Of a stretch of 64,000 nt of DNA, positions 46,553-58,055 are shown piece after piece. Source of the DNA: Garcia nutans (lineage: Eukaryota > Streptophyta > Magnoliopsida > Malpighiales > Euphorbiaceae); contig CANTUV010000024.1 in NCBI GenBank assembly GCA_947685225.1, positions 10,682,001 through 10,746,000 of the forward strand, in the 5' to 3' direction. How positions within the stretch are numbered: the first letter of the stretch is position 1; every line of letters starts with the position of its first letter. The notes below the pieces were generated by a model. The model did not search any database. It saw only the letters and a list, made by a program, of their open reading frames with translations, and was not told the origin of the DNA. A program made the position numbers and the translations under genes.

Positions 46553-49080
46553 CTCAATGAACTTTCCTTAGCTTGAATGTTGCTTTTCAATCTTACTTTC
46601 TTTAATATTTTGGAACTGTTATGTTTTTCAAATTTAAAGTTGCTTGAATAAATTACTTTTATCAAAAATTTTGTTGGTCTTTGTTCATTTTGGTGCTCAA
46701 CCAATGAGGAATCTAGCTTGATAATTCATGAATTAATATATTTATGCATCATGACTCGAATGACTTTACTAGCTGAGGGAATTGCTCTATAGCATTGAGT
46801 TGTGTATGCTTACTTAGAGAGGGCTCCTGCATAATTACCTTTGTCTAGGTCCTAGTCAGTCTTAGAACATGCTTTGACAAACTTTCGAGGCGAAATTGAA
46901 CTCTGCTTATTTAAGAGAGAAATGATCAAGGCATTGTTTGGTTAGCCAACAACTAGTATCCACCCAATTAAACATCAATCCCTAGTTGTCCCTTTGAGCC
47001 TTCATAAAATTTTAGCTTTCTTTTCATTGGTTTACAAACCCCAATAACCTACCCTGAGCTGTTGTGATACTTTTGACAAGTCTTATGATCACTAAGAAGA
47101 ATAGGCAAGAAGATCAAAGAAAGCAATGAATAGTCAAGATCATGAAGATAGTTGAAGTTCTCAAGACCATAAAGATAATTGAAGTTTTCAAGACCATAAG
47201 GGTAGTTGAAGTTTTCCTAATATCTCCAATATATCAAGACAGCATAAGAGTGACAAATGATTTATCCCTATTAAAGAAGATTTATGTTACTTCACTTATC
47301 CATTATTGGAAGCCCAAGTTGGTACAAACAAGACAACTCTTTTAGAGCTAGAACCAAAAAAAAATAAAGAGAAGAAAAGAAAACAAAAAAAGACAAAAGA
47401 AAAAAAAAGAAAAAAAAAGAAAAAGAGAAAAAAAAAGAAAAGAAAAGAAAACCCAAAATGGTTCAAAAAGCCAACTGAGTTCTCTTTGACTTAAGACAAC
47501 AAAAGGCTTCCATTTGGTTTATAAGGGCGGTTTGACTTGAATTGGTCCAACCCAACCAAAGATTCAATCAAAATTGGAGAAAAAGGAGGAAGACCATTCA
47601 GTTCTTGAAAGTTCTGTACTTGACAGTCCTACAAGGAAGAAGGACAAAATTATAAAATGCTAAAAGAAAGGGAGGAGTAAGAAAAATAAAAAGAAAGAAA
47701 AGGGAGAAGAAGAAAAGAAATGAATTTGGGAACCAAACTTTTTGCAAGGGCAAAAGTTGTCCTAATCAAGATCCAAATTAATGCTAAGAAGATAGAAGGA
47801 ATTTGGAGTCTAGCAAGATTGCCTCCAAGCTGCCTAAAATTCAAACAAGAAATTTGGAGTGTGAGGGTTTGTCCCTTGTGTCACACCAGCTCCAATCTCA
47901 AAATGGCCTTCACTTTAACCCATGTCCCTCATAGATCCCATTTCAAGCCTATCAAAGACATGTTGATCTCTCTTGGTAGGTAGCGTCTATTAGTGGAGAT
48001 AGTTTGGATAAGCATGCATATGAGATAGACAATATTTAAACTCCATGAGGCCTTTGGCCAAGTAATGTGTATGTGCCTATCTAAAGTGCAACAATTCTTG
48101 CTTAAATAGAAATAATTCCCGAGTTTAGTATGGTAACTAGGGTTGTCATGTTATAGATATGTTAATTTGAAAATTAAGTCCTCAGGTACATTGACATTAA
48201 TTTGGCAAAGGCAACATTTGATTTCAAAATCAAAAATTCAAAAAATAATAATAATAATAAAATTTTGTCATACAAAGCCTTCAAGTTAAGGGAAGTATGT
48301 TGAACTTCCAAAGGACACATTGGGCAAAGGAAATGATTATTGGCAAGGTCATGAAGAAGCTATCAACTGACATGCTGAAACATAGTTTGAAATAGATGAA
48401 TCCCTGACTCTGCTGCTTGGCGTCTCCATTATTCATATTTTCAACATCTTGAAGATAAAAGCCACAAATGCAAAGCTTTCGATCATTCCAATGTGAGACT
48501 TGAACGAGCGTCAAAAAGGAACCAATGAGAACACTTCTGCTAATCACCTCGGTCTGTGAGTCGATGGAACAACTGTAAGTATTATTCATGCATATCATGC
48601 ATACATGAGCATATCACATCGCACTTTCTTGTCTTGTATTGTCTATTCCTTGTCAAAATGAACAACAAGCAATCAAAAGAAGATATCAAATCAGGGGGGG
48701 GCATAGAAAGCCCATTGCTTGAGAAAGCTCCAGTAATTTTGCAAAGAGAAGAAATGCATGCTTGTGCGAAGAGCTAGACAACAACAACATCAATCGGAGT
48801 CCGCATTGAAAAATCATGGGCTTGAGCCTACACAGGGGGCGAAGTTTCTCCTTTTCAATTTTTTTGAGTTTATATATAAAACAATTTTAAACTCACTTGC
48901 AAATATCTCGCCACGCAGGGGGAAAAGAGGTGGATACGAAGGCTAGCTAAAAAGGGATGAATTTTTTTGCAAAAGTACAAAGGAAGAATAAAAAAGAATG
49001 GAAAAAAAAAAGAAAATTAGAATTCTCAAAAGAATGAAGAGGCAAAAGACAAAAGATCAATCCAGCTAAAAGAGCTGAAG
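46553..49080 (+). other. Tat2 non-coding region after gag
   Basis: No domain is recognised in any frame. Landmarks are TCCCTAGTTGTCCCTTTGAGCC at 46979 (first 20 bases conserved after pol in Tat/Athila elements), a poly(A/AAAAG) tract at 47352-47455 whose lysine-rich frame is an artefact, and a degraded polypurine-type CACGCAGGGGGAAAAGAGG near 48912. The expected RT-integrase block of about 3-4 kb is simply missing. Confidence 0.5.
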
Positions 49081-49084
49081 CCAG

Positions 49085-49345
49085 GGTGAAGACTCAATCT
49101 CAAAGGATGAAGATCCATATTTTCAAGGGTGAAGACTTGATCTCAAAGGATGAAGATCCATTTGCAAGGGTAAAGACCCGATCTCAAAGGATGAAGATCC
49201 ATTTGCAAGGGTGAAGACCCATTTTAAAGGATGAAGATCCATTTTTCAAGGGTAAAGACCCGATGTCAAAAGATGAAGATCCATTTTCAAGGATGAAGAC
49301 CCGATCTCAAAGGGTGAAGATCCATTTTGAGGGTGAAAAACCACA
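49085..49345 (+). repeat. Tandem array of ~38-bp GGTGAAGACCCGATCTC units (Tat2)
   Basis: About six to seven units alternate AAGGGTGAAGACCCGATCTC and AAAGGATGAAGATCCATTT, ending at GGGTGAAAAACC. The two half units are themselves related (GGTGAAGACCC / GGATGAAGATCC). Confidence 0.8.
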
Positions 49346-49389
49346 ATGCATAGAATAACCGGAGTAGTCAGACTTCTCAAATGATAAAA

Positions 49390-50035
49390 GGTCAGTCAAA
49401 CTCAGTCTCGGGTCCAAGCACCCAAATTAAATTCAATATCGGGTCCAGAACCAAAAATACCCTTAGGTCTAGAACCTGGAATCTTTTCAAAGTCCAAAAC
49501 TTAGCTCGGGTCCAGAACCCAAAATTTGATTAGGTCCAGAACTTAGCTCGGGTCCAGAACCCAAATTCAATCCAAGCTTGGGTCCAAGTACCCAATCTCG
49601 GGTCCAGAAGTACCCAATTTCGGGTCCAAGTACCCAATTCCAATTCAACATCGGGTCTAAGCACCCAAATTCAATTCAGTCTCGGGTCCAATCACCCATT
49701 CTCGGGTCCAAGCACCCAATATTGGGTCCAAGTACCCAAATTAAATCAATCTTGGATCCAAGTACCCAATCTCGGGTCCAAGTACACAAATTCATTCAAG
49801 CTCGGGTCCAAGTACCTAATCTCTGGTCCAAGTACCCAATTCCGGGTCCAAGTACCCAAAATCAATTTAAGCTCGGATCCAAGTACCCAATCCCGGGTCC
49901 AAGTACCCAAAATCAAGTATCCAATCCCGGGTCCAAGTACCCAAATTCAATCAATCTCGGGTCCAAGTACCCGATCTTGGGTCTAAGTACCCAATCTCGG
50001 GTCCAAGTACCCAAAACAAATTTAAATCGCCATCT
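49390..50035 (+). repeat. Tandem array of TCGGGTCCAAGTACCCAA units (Tat2)
   Basis: Some 25-30 short units of about 18-26 bp with the core CGGGTCCAAGTACCCAA or CGGGTCCAGAACCCAA. GGGT and ACCC form a 4-bp dyad in every unit. It gives a 156-residue open frame (49578-50048) that is a repeat artefact. Same place and same core as the Tat1 array at 20085-20540, but with a shorter period. Confidence 0.85.
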
Positions 50036-50092
50036 CATCAAAAATTAAGTCTTATTGCTTTTCACTCTCTTTCACTTAAGTTTCAGATCATT

Positions 50093-50108
50093 CAAGCAGG
50101 GGGCAAAC
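50093..50108 (+). promoter_or_regulatory. Polypurine tract of Tat2
   Basis: CAAGCAGGGGGCAAAC directly before the LTR start TGTAGACCC. Confidence 0.8.
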
Positions 50109-50224
50109 TGTAGACCCTTAATTTTTGACCTGGTCCGGTCCAATATATTTTAATTTGTCCAAAATAATTTTTGTGTTGTCCAATATATTTTAGTTAGTCC
50201 AAATAATTTTTATGGTATCTTAAT
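50109..50224 (+). repeat. Tat2 3' LTR, only the first 116 bp
   Basis: TGTAGACCCTTAATTTTTGA to ...TTTTTATGGTATCTTAA, aligned with 24082-24200. After it comes Tat internal sequence from another copy, so the LTR was cut by a deletion or a rearrangement. Confidence 0.8.
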
Positions 50225-50737
50225 ACATCAAAGGGCCATTGCAAAAGAAAGAAGATATGCACATCTGTGCAAGGAACTAGACAAAGCAAAAACATCAATC
50301 AGAACCTGCATGGCAATAAAATCATTGATTTGATCCTACATAGGAGGCAAAACTTCCTCTTTTTATTTTTTTAGTTTATGCATGTACAAAATATTTTTAG
50401 ACTCACTTTCAATATTTTACTATGCAGGGAACAAAGAGAGGATATAAGAGCAAGCTAAAACATAGTTGAATTTTTTTCAAAAAAAAATTGCAAAAGAAAA
50501 AGAAGAACGAGAAGAACATAATAAGAAGAAAGTAAGAACCCCAAAAGAATGAAGATATAAAAGATAAAAGATTAGGACAAATCCAACTAGAAGAACTGAA
50601 GTTGAGGCAAGACAAAGGCCTATCCCCAAGAATAGAGAATCATGATGAAGATTCATTACTGTCAAAGCAGATATTTTCAAGTGGATTTGTGCACCACATC
50701 CACTACCCAGCCTATGATGGATTTGTTGAAGTATTAT
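50225..50737 (+). mobile_element. Tat 3' internal fragment, second copy
   Basis: Diverged homology to 48700-49130: the CCATTGCAAAAGA...GAAGAAATGCA...GCTAGACAAC block, CATTGATTTGATCCTACATA, the CAGGGAACAAAGAGAGG tract and AAAGAATGAAGA. No coding sequence. It ends at the LTR of element C. Confidence 0.65.
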
Positions 50738-53700
50738 TGTAACACCCTTATACCCTATATACGTACAAAACATATTTCTAGCATATGTAAAATACGCATA
50801 TATGGTACAAAAATTTCACAGACGAATTTACTAATTTTTTTTACATTTCCAATTTAAAATTTCAAATTCTAAATATATAAAAATTAAATAGAATATAAAT
50901 ATTATTTACTTCTTATAAGAACCCAAAATAAATAATATATATAAAAATCTCTGGGAAAAATTCACCAGAGTTTTGTCTATATATTGGATATCCCAAAATT
51001 TAGCAATTACTCAACCTGCAAAAAGAAAACACTCCCAATAATTTCCAATCACCCTCTCAACCATACTTCTCAGTTTCACCAATTTTCTCAAACATTTATA
51101 CATATAGATATATATAATTTAAAATACACTTACTCTCCCATTTCAAATACATTGACCCAAACATTCTTTATAATATAAAATACGTAAAATTCAAAACATA
51201 ATATATTATACATAAAACTCAAAATGTACAATAACATAAAAATATATACATGTTGCTGGCAGTGTTTCTGATCTCAATAGCAACTCTACAAGCTCAACTA
51301 CAAGTCTAGACCCGACCTGGTCTAGAAGAACTCTCTGGCTCAACTAGGTCTACCCTGTCACCTGCGCCATGGAAACAATCGCGCTAAGCCAAAGCCTAGT
51401 GGTACAAACTTTGATAATAACAATATAACTCAATGCAATACCAAATGCACAATGCATATAGATGTCACATCAATTCACTTTCTTATATTTTTCAAATAAT
51501 TCATAAGCACAACTCATAATATTATATTACTCAATTGTATAATAATTCATAATTCACAGTAAAACAAAGACAAGCATGGGCCCAAAAAGGATCTAATATG
51601 CTATTCAAATTTCAGAGTTACTGCTTTGGTCCATAATGACACCATGTGTCTAGCCCCATAGGCAATATATATATCCATGGATAATGTAACAACCCCAGTC
51701 TCTTGGACCTCAACCCGGCTAGACCCTTAGGCCCCAGTATCTTAGTCCTCAACCCTGCTAGACTGCTACAGTTTTTGAGGCTTACGACCCAGTCTTTTCA
51801 CCCCAAAAACATCATATTTATCAGCTGGCCTAGCTTACGACCCAGTCTTTTCACCATTCCAGCGTATAGCCCGTAGGCAATCATAGGTAAGCTGCCAAAC
51901 CAAGAACTCTAAAAATTGAATAACATACTAGGCACACAATTTATTCATATTTCTCATTATTAATCTCTTTCTCATTTTTACATATTCAATCTTGGCACAT
52001 TGCCTTATTTTCACATTTTTTTTCTCACTTTTCTCATTTTTCACATCTTTCTCATTTTTCTCACTTTTCTCATTTTTATCAATATCAATTCATTTCATTA
52101 TTACACATATCTCATTTTTGCATTCACAACACATTACCCAATTACTTTGGGTATTTTCACATAATATGCATATTTCACATGTTACACAAATTAGCCACTA
52201 TCAATGGCTTTTCACAATGCATTTAACAAATATATGACATTACAGATGTCATAGCACATTATTCATACACAATCAATGAACCAAGTAGCTTAACACATTT
52301 TTCAACCAAAATGTGTTAAGTCCAAATGTTATGCAAATATAAATATTATATTCAAAGTTTGTACATACCTCCACTATCAACCCAAAAGCAAGCTAAAAAC
52401 AACCTTCAATCCAATCTTTTTAACTTGCCCTTCACCACTTGGATGAAGCAAATCAATCTCCCTCAATGCCTAAACCAAATGTGATAGCAAATACATATTT
52501 TAGTATCACATTTAATGGCATTTCCAACATTAAATCATAATTACACATCACTCCTACAAATTTCCAAAAATTTAGCCTTTCCTTACTTCAACATTAGAAT
52601 TCCATTCTACTACAATTAAATTAGTGATTTAAGTTTATTTATATTATTAAAAACATATTTTAATACATTTAAATCATTTACATTATAAAAATACACTCTT
52701 ATATACAAAATCTCAAAAAATGGCATAACCTTCCCCCATTGAAGGTTTTCCATTCCAACACAATCCATTACTCATTCCAAGCTTATATTCATCACGTTTA
52801 GCACTAAACAACATGCTTAAACAAATAAAATCACATAATTAAACCACTTTGGAAAATCACTTTTCCAAAACCCTAAATCTCCGCTTCCATTCTCAAACTC
52901 CAACCCAACACCACCAAATCCAATATTTGACTTTAAAATACTTGTTTATGAATCAAAACAACTCATTTGGAATCAATTTGCACAATTAAAATTCATGTTT
53001 TCAAAACCCCAAAAATCCATAACCCTAAATTCTCTCTTTCACCATTCTTTAACCAAACTCCATCATCTCTTCAATCTAACCTTAGAATCATTGTTAACTA
53101 CCCAAAATAACATCATACACACCAATTCCAATAATTATAACATCCTACATAAAAATCCAAACTCTCACATAATCTAAATTTCCAAGGAATTCAAAGAAAA
53201 GAGATGGAAACTTACTAATTTTGGTGGAAATCACCAAAAATCCACTTGAAGCTTGTTAATTCCTTCAATTTATGGAGTATGGAAGAAGAAAAATCCTTGG
53301 TCTTCAATCATCCATGGAAGCCACGTTCTTGAGAAGAAGAAGAATAAGAAGAAGACTTTTAAATATTCTTTCCTTTTCATCTTTTTTTTTAACCACATAT
53401 ATATATATATATTAAAATAATTTAATATTTAATAATTTAATTATTTTTTTTAATAAATTAAAAGTCCTAATTTTCCTCTTCCATTCAAAATTAATTTGTT
53501 TTTGAATTATTTTATTAATTTTAAATTTATAAGATTTAATTACCAAAATACCCTTTTCTTTTAAAAAGTGTTGACTTTTATATATGTTATATATATTTTG
53601 CATATATATCACATATATATTCCGTTTTTTCATTTAAAATCCCTTCATTTTTCATTTAAAACCATTAATTTAATTTATCCTTTTAAATTATAATTTATTT

Positions 53701-53750
53701 TATCTAATTTTCCAAAAATTATAAATTTTTAAAAAATTTTGGATGTTACA
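50738..53750 (-). repeat. Element C left LTR (3' LTR)
   Basis: 3013 bp, TGTAACACCC to TTGGATGTTACA. Homologous along its length to 4468-7446 and 12247-15062, with an additional TCTCATTTTTCTCACTTTTC stretch near 52030. Confidence 0.87.
51771..51863 (-). repeat. Stem-loop modules in LTR of C
   Basis: First: GTTTTTGAGG (51771-51780), core CTTACGACCCAGTCTTTTCA, CCCCAAAAAC (51801-51810); nine of ten pair. Second: GCTGG (51824-51828), the same core, CCAGC (51859-51863). The two stems are unrelated to each other while the core is identical. Confidence 0.7.
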
Positions 53751-53767
53751 ATTCTCTCCCCCTAAAA
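53751..53767 (-). promoter_or_regulatory. Polypurine tract of element C
   Basis: On the minus strand TTTTAGGGGGAGAGAAT, identical to that of element A. Confidence 0.75.
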
Positions 53768-53799
53768 TAAATTTCGTCCACGAAATTACTTGTCCTCAA

Positions 53800-54946
53800 G
53801 TCGGGAACAAATGGGGAAACTGACTCTGCATTGCTTGCTCACTTTTCCATATCGCCTCCTCAGTGGCATGATTCCTCCAAAGGACTTTCACAAGTGGCAC
53901 CCTCTTATTCCTCAATTCTTTAACTTCTCGTGTCAAAATCGCCACTGTTCTTCCTCGTAAGTCAGATCTGGACTCACGTCAATGGACTCCACTGACAAGA
54001 TATGAGATGGGTCAGACCTATATCTCCGAAGCATCGAGACATGGAAAACATTATGTATTCGATCCAACTCAGGCGGCAAATCTAGTCTATAAGCCACTGG
54101 ACCAACTCTCTCTAACACCTCATATGGTCCTATGAAACGAGGACTCAACTTCCCTTTGCGGCCAAATCTCAAAATCTTCTTCTATGGAGACACCTTCAGA
54201 AATACTTTATCTCCCACACTAAACTCTATGTCTCTTCTCTTTAAATCTGAATAAGATTTTTGTCGGTCTGAAGTTGCTTTCAAACGACCCCGAATCACCT
54301 TCACTTTCTCCTCTGTTTCCTTAATCAAATCGGGACCAACCAGTTTACCTTCTCCAACTTCATCCCAACACAAAAGGTGTCCTGCATCTCCTGCCATATA
54401 AAGCCTTATAAGGAGCCATCCCAATACTTGACTGATGACTATTGTTATAAGCAAATTCAATTAATGGCAAAAATTTATCCCAATTCCCGGCAAAATCAAT
54501 GATACAGCTCCTCAAACTCAGACTGTCCATCTATCTGAGGATGGAAAGCAGTACTAAAATGCAATCGAGACCCTAGTGCATTATGCAAACTCTTTCAAAA
54601 TCTCGAAGTAAACCGGGGATCTTGATCTGACACCAAAGAAACTGGGACTCCATGCAACGTGACTATCTCATTGATATACAGCTCAGCCAACCTCTCAAGA
54701 GAATAATCCATCCGAACTAGAAGAAAATGAGCTGTCTTCATCATCTGATCAACTATCACCCAGATTGCATCATGCTTTCTCTGAGTTAAAGGTAGTCCAG
54801 TCACAAAATTCATTGTCACTCGCTCCCATTTACCCTCTGGCACTGATAAAGGTTGGAGCAATCCTGAAGGAACTTGGTGCTTAGCCTTCACTTTCTGGCA
54901 AGTGAGACATCTGGATACAAACTCTGCTATGTCTCTCTTCATACCT
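53800..54946 (-). pseudogene. Integrase and chromodomain remnant of element C
   Basis: Minus strand, several frames. 54595-54946 runs GMKRDIAEFVSRCLTCQKVK, then TMNFVTGLP, where the first catalytic Asp is Asn, and SLVSDQDPRFTSRF with the second Asp. A deletion near 54515 removes most of the block around the catalytic Glu. 54182-54460 and 53933-54172 carry the C-terminal domain (KLSPRFIGPYEVLERVGPVA, IHNVFHVSMLRRYR). The chromodomain tail is out of frame in 53850-53950. Confidence 0.82.
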
Positions 54947-56600
54947 TGTAACATCCCGAATTCCAGATTGGTAAGAAACAAACATAGAGGATATGATTTA
55001 GGCTTAGAACAAAGGAACTTAGAACATGACCTATAACTTGAGCTCGAATTTCATCCAAGTTAATGACAGAATTAGAGAGTCTCAAAGAAGACTTAATTGT
55101 TTATTTGTGTCTTAGATAGACGTATAACTTTAAATTACCCAATTTGGAGTTGTACAGAATAAGATATGATGGATTTAGTAGACAATGTGCAAGCTGCCTC
55201 AAGACAGCATAGTAGGCTTGATTTCAAAGGACCGTCAAAAATCAGATATAGCTCGGATCAACCTGAAATTTTGACACAATGTAGCCCTAGATGTCTAGTC
55301 TCAGTAGGAATAAGAATTACTTAATTTGGAGTTGTGAGTAAAAAGATATTAATAAAGAAAGACAGCAAGGTCAAGAAGGGATATCAAAAGGACCTAAGTG
55401 GAAATTTCTCAAAAGTTAGGGGCAACTATGTAAACTTAAAAATTTAGTGTCGGAAGTTCTTAATAGTGCCCATATCCGACCCCGGAAGAATATTCTTGAG
55501 ATTAATCAGGTCATAACCGTGGGTTTCAATTTTTCCTGAAAACGCACAGTTTGTAAGTTACGGGCGATTTTCCGATAAGGACATTTTGGACATTTCCACT
55601 GGAGGGGCAATTTTGTAATTAAATATAACTTTGGGGGCAAAATATTAAAAAAAAAACACTTTCAAGTGGCCAAATCCTAGCCATTAAATCTAAATGTGTT
55701 GGACAAATCATGGCCATTGAAAATAAACCAAATCCTAGCCATTAAATCCAAATGTGTTGGACAAATCATGGCCATTGAAAATAAACCAAATCCTAGCCAT
55801 TAAATCCAAATGTGTTGGACAAATCATGGCCATTGAAAATAAACCAAATCCTAGCCATTAAATCCAAATGTGTTGGACAAATCATGGCCATTGAAAATAA
55901 ATAAATAAATTAAATGTAAATTAAATTATAAATAACTAATTATGGTCATCCAAACCCAAGTAAGGATCAAAAAGACACCACCATCACCACTTTTCTTCTT
56001 CTTTAAGTCGTGCTCCCCCTCCCTTCCATTTTCAAGGAGACAAGTTTCAAGTCCAAGCCATTTCTCAAGTGAAATTCAATAGGAAATAAGGTAAGATACC
56101 ATCCTAAGTCTTATTCTTTCATTAGAATTAGGTATTAGGCTATGTTTAGGAAGATTTGATATTATGTTCATGTTGGGAAAGAATTAGTAAGTTGATGATT
56201 ATGGTGAAAAATGATAAACTACTTAAAGGAAATGATGTAAATGGTGATTATTAGTAAGAATAAGTAAAGGATTGTTAGAAAATCATAAGGTAGCATCATG
56301 TTCATATCTAGGGTTTGTTCTTACATATGTGACATATTAAATTCATAGGAAATCAAGGAGATTAGAGAGGAAAGGAAGTGAAATAGATAAGAAGAGCAAG
56401 GAAAAGCAAGGTTTGGTACTTTAACCATTGAACTCCTTTTTGAAAATTTTTCTGTTTTACAATTAGTAAACTGCTGTGACTTTTACGATTTTTAATTAAA
56501 TATAGAAAAATTATATTGAGTTGAAATTTGGATATGTTGTTGTTTAATAAGTCTAGTATTTGAGAAAAATAATTTGGAACCACATTGATTGAAATAAATT
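54947..56600 (+). mobile_element. Truncated LTR F (related to B), inserted in element C
   Basis: It starts TGTAACATCCCGAATTCC in the orientation of B. Shared landmarks with the B LTR are GATGTTCTTAATAGTGC-like TCGGAAGTTCTTAATAGTGC, a GGGCATTTTGGTCATT-like GGACATTTTGGACATTTCC, and GCAAGGTTTGGTACTTTA near 56405. The 3' part is missing; sequence changes to an inverted Tat LTR at about 56600. No coding region. Confidence 0.65.
55670..55901 (+). repeat. Four tandem 58-bp repeats inside LTR F
   Basis: The unit starts CCAAATCCTAGCCATTAAAT and ends ATGGCCATTGAAAATAAA. Exactly four copies (232 bp), with one difference seen by eye (AATCTAAATG in copy 1 versus AATCCAAATG), so the amplification is recent relative to the LTR. 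Confidence 0.95.
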
Positions 56601-57695
56601 ATCCATAAGAAATAAAACATTAATAAAACATTCATCATAAACATGAAATAATTGAATCTAGGTTTTAATATTTAAATTAAGCATCAAATTTAAAAATTTA
56701 GGGTTTACATCTGAAATTAGGGTTTATAGATGCAAAATTAGGATTTCTAACCTAAAACTATGGTTTTAATTATCCACCTAGGGTTTTATGATGCCATTAG
56801 GGTTTTAATTTGCAAAGTGTGGTTTTAGGTTGGAAATTAGGGTTTTAGTTTTATAATTTAGGGTTTTGTAAATTAGGGTTTAGGATTAGGGTTTTACTAA
56901 CCTTGTCAAATTAGGGTTTTGGATGTACAAATCAAGATTAAAATATGCAGATTGAAGGTTAATGTATAATTATAGGATTTTAGATCAAAAGATGCAAACT
57001 AAGATTAAAGACATGAAAAGTTAACATTTAAAATAAAGTTTAATCCTAAATTAGAGATGCAAAGCTAGGGTTTAATATTGATTATTTGAGATTAGGCTTC
57101 TAGAAACAAGCTACTGGAAACTAAATATAGAACAATTACTAAATGAAAGCAGTTTATTGAATCAAAGTCAAACCTCCATTTGTTGGCTCCACTAAGTTAA
57201 TTGTGTTTGAACCAAGCCTTATGTCTTGCTTACTGCCTGAGTCAATCTTTTTCTTGGCCCAGCGAGGCAATTTAAATATAATTGCTTCTATCTCTCTGTG
57301 TTGATTATATGCTTTGGCTTTTAGTGATTGTGGCCTTTTTTTTTTGTTTTTTGTCTCTGAGATTTTTTAATTACTGATTGCTAACCCCCTGTTTATTGTT
57401 CTCCTCCTGTATTTATAGCAAATACCTGAGGTTAAAACCTTATGACTGGGACTTTAACTTCTTATTCAAGCCCGGCTAGTTCTGAAGCATATTAAATTAA
57501 ATTCGTTCAAATTCGAGGGAAACAGTGACCATATTGGATTAAAAAATGTTTAATTTGGCATGGAACAAAGTCCATATCGAATTAAGTCTATTTCAATATG
57601 GACAAGCTCCATATCGAATTAGAATTAACCTAATTCTATACCAAAACCATTTAGGATACAAAAAGAAGCAGAATTTGAAGGGCCATATCAAATTG
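56600..57695 (-). mobile_element. Inverted Tat LTR fragment
   Basis: On the minus strand it follows the same course as 24081-22700: GGCAGTAAGCAAGACATAAG near 57230 versus GGCAGTAAGCAATCTTCTGC at 23795, the GGAGCCAACAAATGG block, and a TATA-like TGCTATAAATACAGG near 57415. The AGGGTTTT-rich part (56700-56920) is the leader-side AT-rich stretch, which also reads AAACCCTAA in the other LTRs. Confidence 0.6.
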
Positions 57696-57696
57696 G

Positions 57697-58055
57697 ATGT
57701 CCGGTCCAATATATTTTAATTAGTCCAAAATAATTTTTGTATTGTCCGATATAGTTTAGTTAGTCCAAAATAATTTTTATTGTATCTTAATTAATTTTAA
57801 TATTTATTTTAGTAAAAAATGGTAAAATGAACAAAAATTAAAAAATAATAAAAAATAACAAAATAACAAAAAAAATCCGCGACGATAGTCAGCGCGGGCC
57901 CGTGGGCATTTCGCCGCAGGAAACTCCTAAAGGCGAAATTGCCCAGGCCATTTCGCCCACAGGATTTTTCTGCGGGCAAAATGGCCTTTGCAATTTTCTC
58001 CTGCAGGAATTTCTTGCGGACGAAATGGCTTATGGCCCGTTCCGCGCTGCGGCAG
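57697..58055 (+). repeat. Tat LTR fragment with GC-rich block
   Basis: It starts inside the LTR at GTCCGGTCCAATATATTTTA and follows 24110-24420, including AAAATGGTAAAATGAA and a GC-rich segment (57877-58055) with several TTTCGCC/GGCGAAA dyads. It is cut by the LTR of element D at 58056. Confidence 0.75.

Larger units (their letters stand above)
24082..50224 (+). mobile_element. Tat-lineage element Tat2 (gag-only, host of nested E and B)
   Basis: The 5' LTR runs 24082-33831 once element E is removed. The primer site is at 33833, gag remnants at 44989-46552 after removal of B, a long non-coding 3' region follows, then a polypurine tract and the first 116 bases of the 3' LTR (50109-50224). Without E and B it would be about 8.4 kb as preserved. 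No protease, RT, RNase H or integrase is found anywhere between gag and the 3' LTR, so the copy is non-autonomous. The TGTAGACCC LTR start, PBS type and CHX-type gag knuckle place it in the Tat lineage. Confidence 0.85.
50738..54946 (-). mobile_element. Tekay-like element C (minus strand, 5' part lost)
   Basis: Left LTR 50738-53750, polypurine tract, then a minus-strand integrase remnant that stops at the LTR-like start of F (54947). RT, protease, gag and the second LTR are missing. The family is close to A: same LTR start TGTAACACCC, same tract, same core modules. Confidence 0.82.

Noticed and set aside
47306..47494. Lysine-rich 62-residue frame
   Set aside because: Low-complexity AAAAG/AAAGA tract, not a protein gene.
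47710..47990. 87-residue frame with a Cys/His-rich end (VCPLCHTSSN)
   Set aside because: Only one CxxC, no family match that I recognise, overlapped by an opposite frame; treated as non-coding Tat2 sequence.
49578..50048. 156-residue frame rich in GPSTQ/GSKYP
   Set aside because: Translation of the CGGGTCCAAGTACCCAA tandem array; the same happens in Tat1 at 20335-20598.
56690..56930. Telomere-like AGGGTTTT / TTAGGGTTT runs suggesting an interstitial telomere
   Set aside because: Irregular spacing, and the stretch falls in an inverted Tat LTR whose other copies also carry scattered AAACCCTAA; low-complexity leader sequence is the simpler reading.
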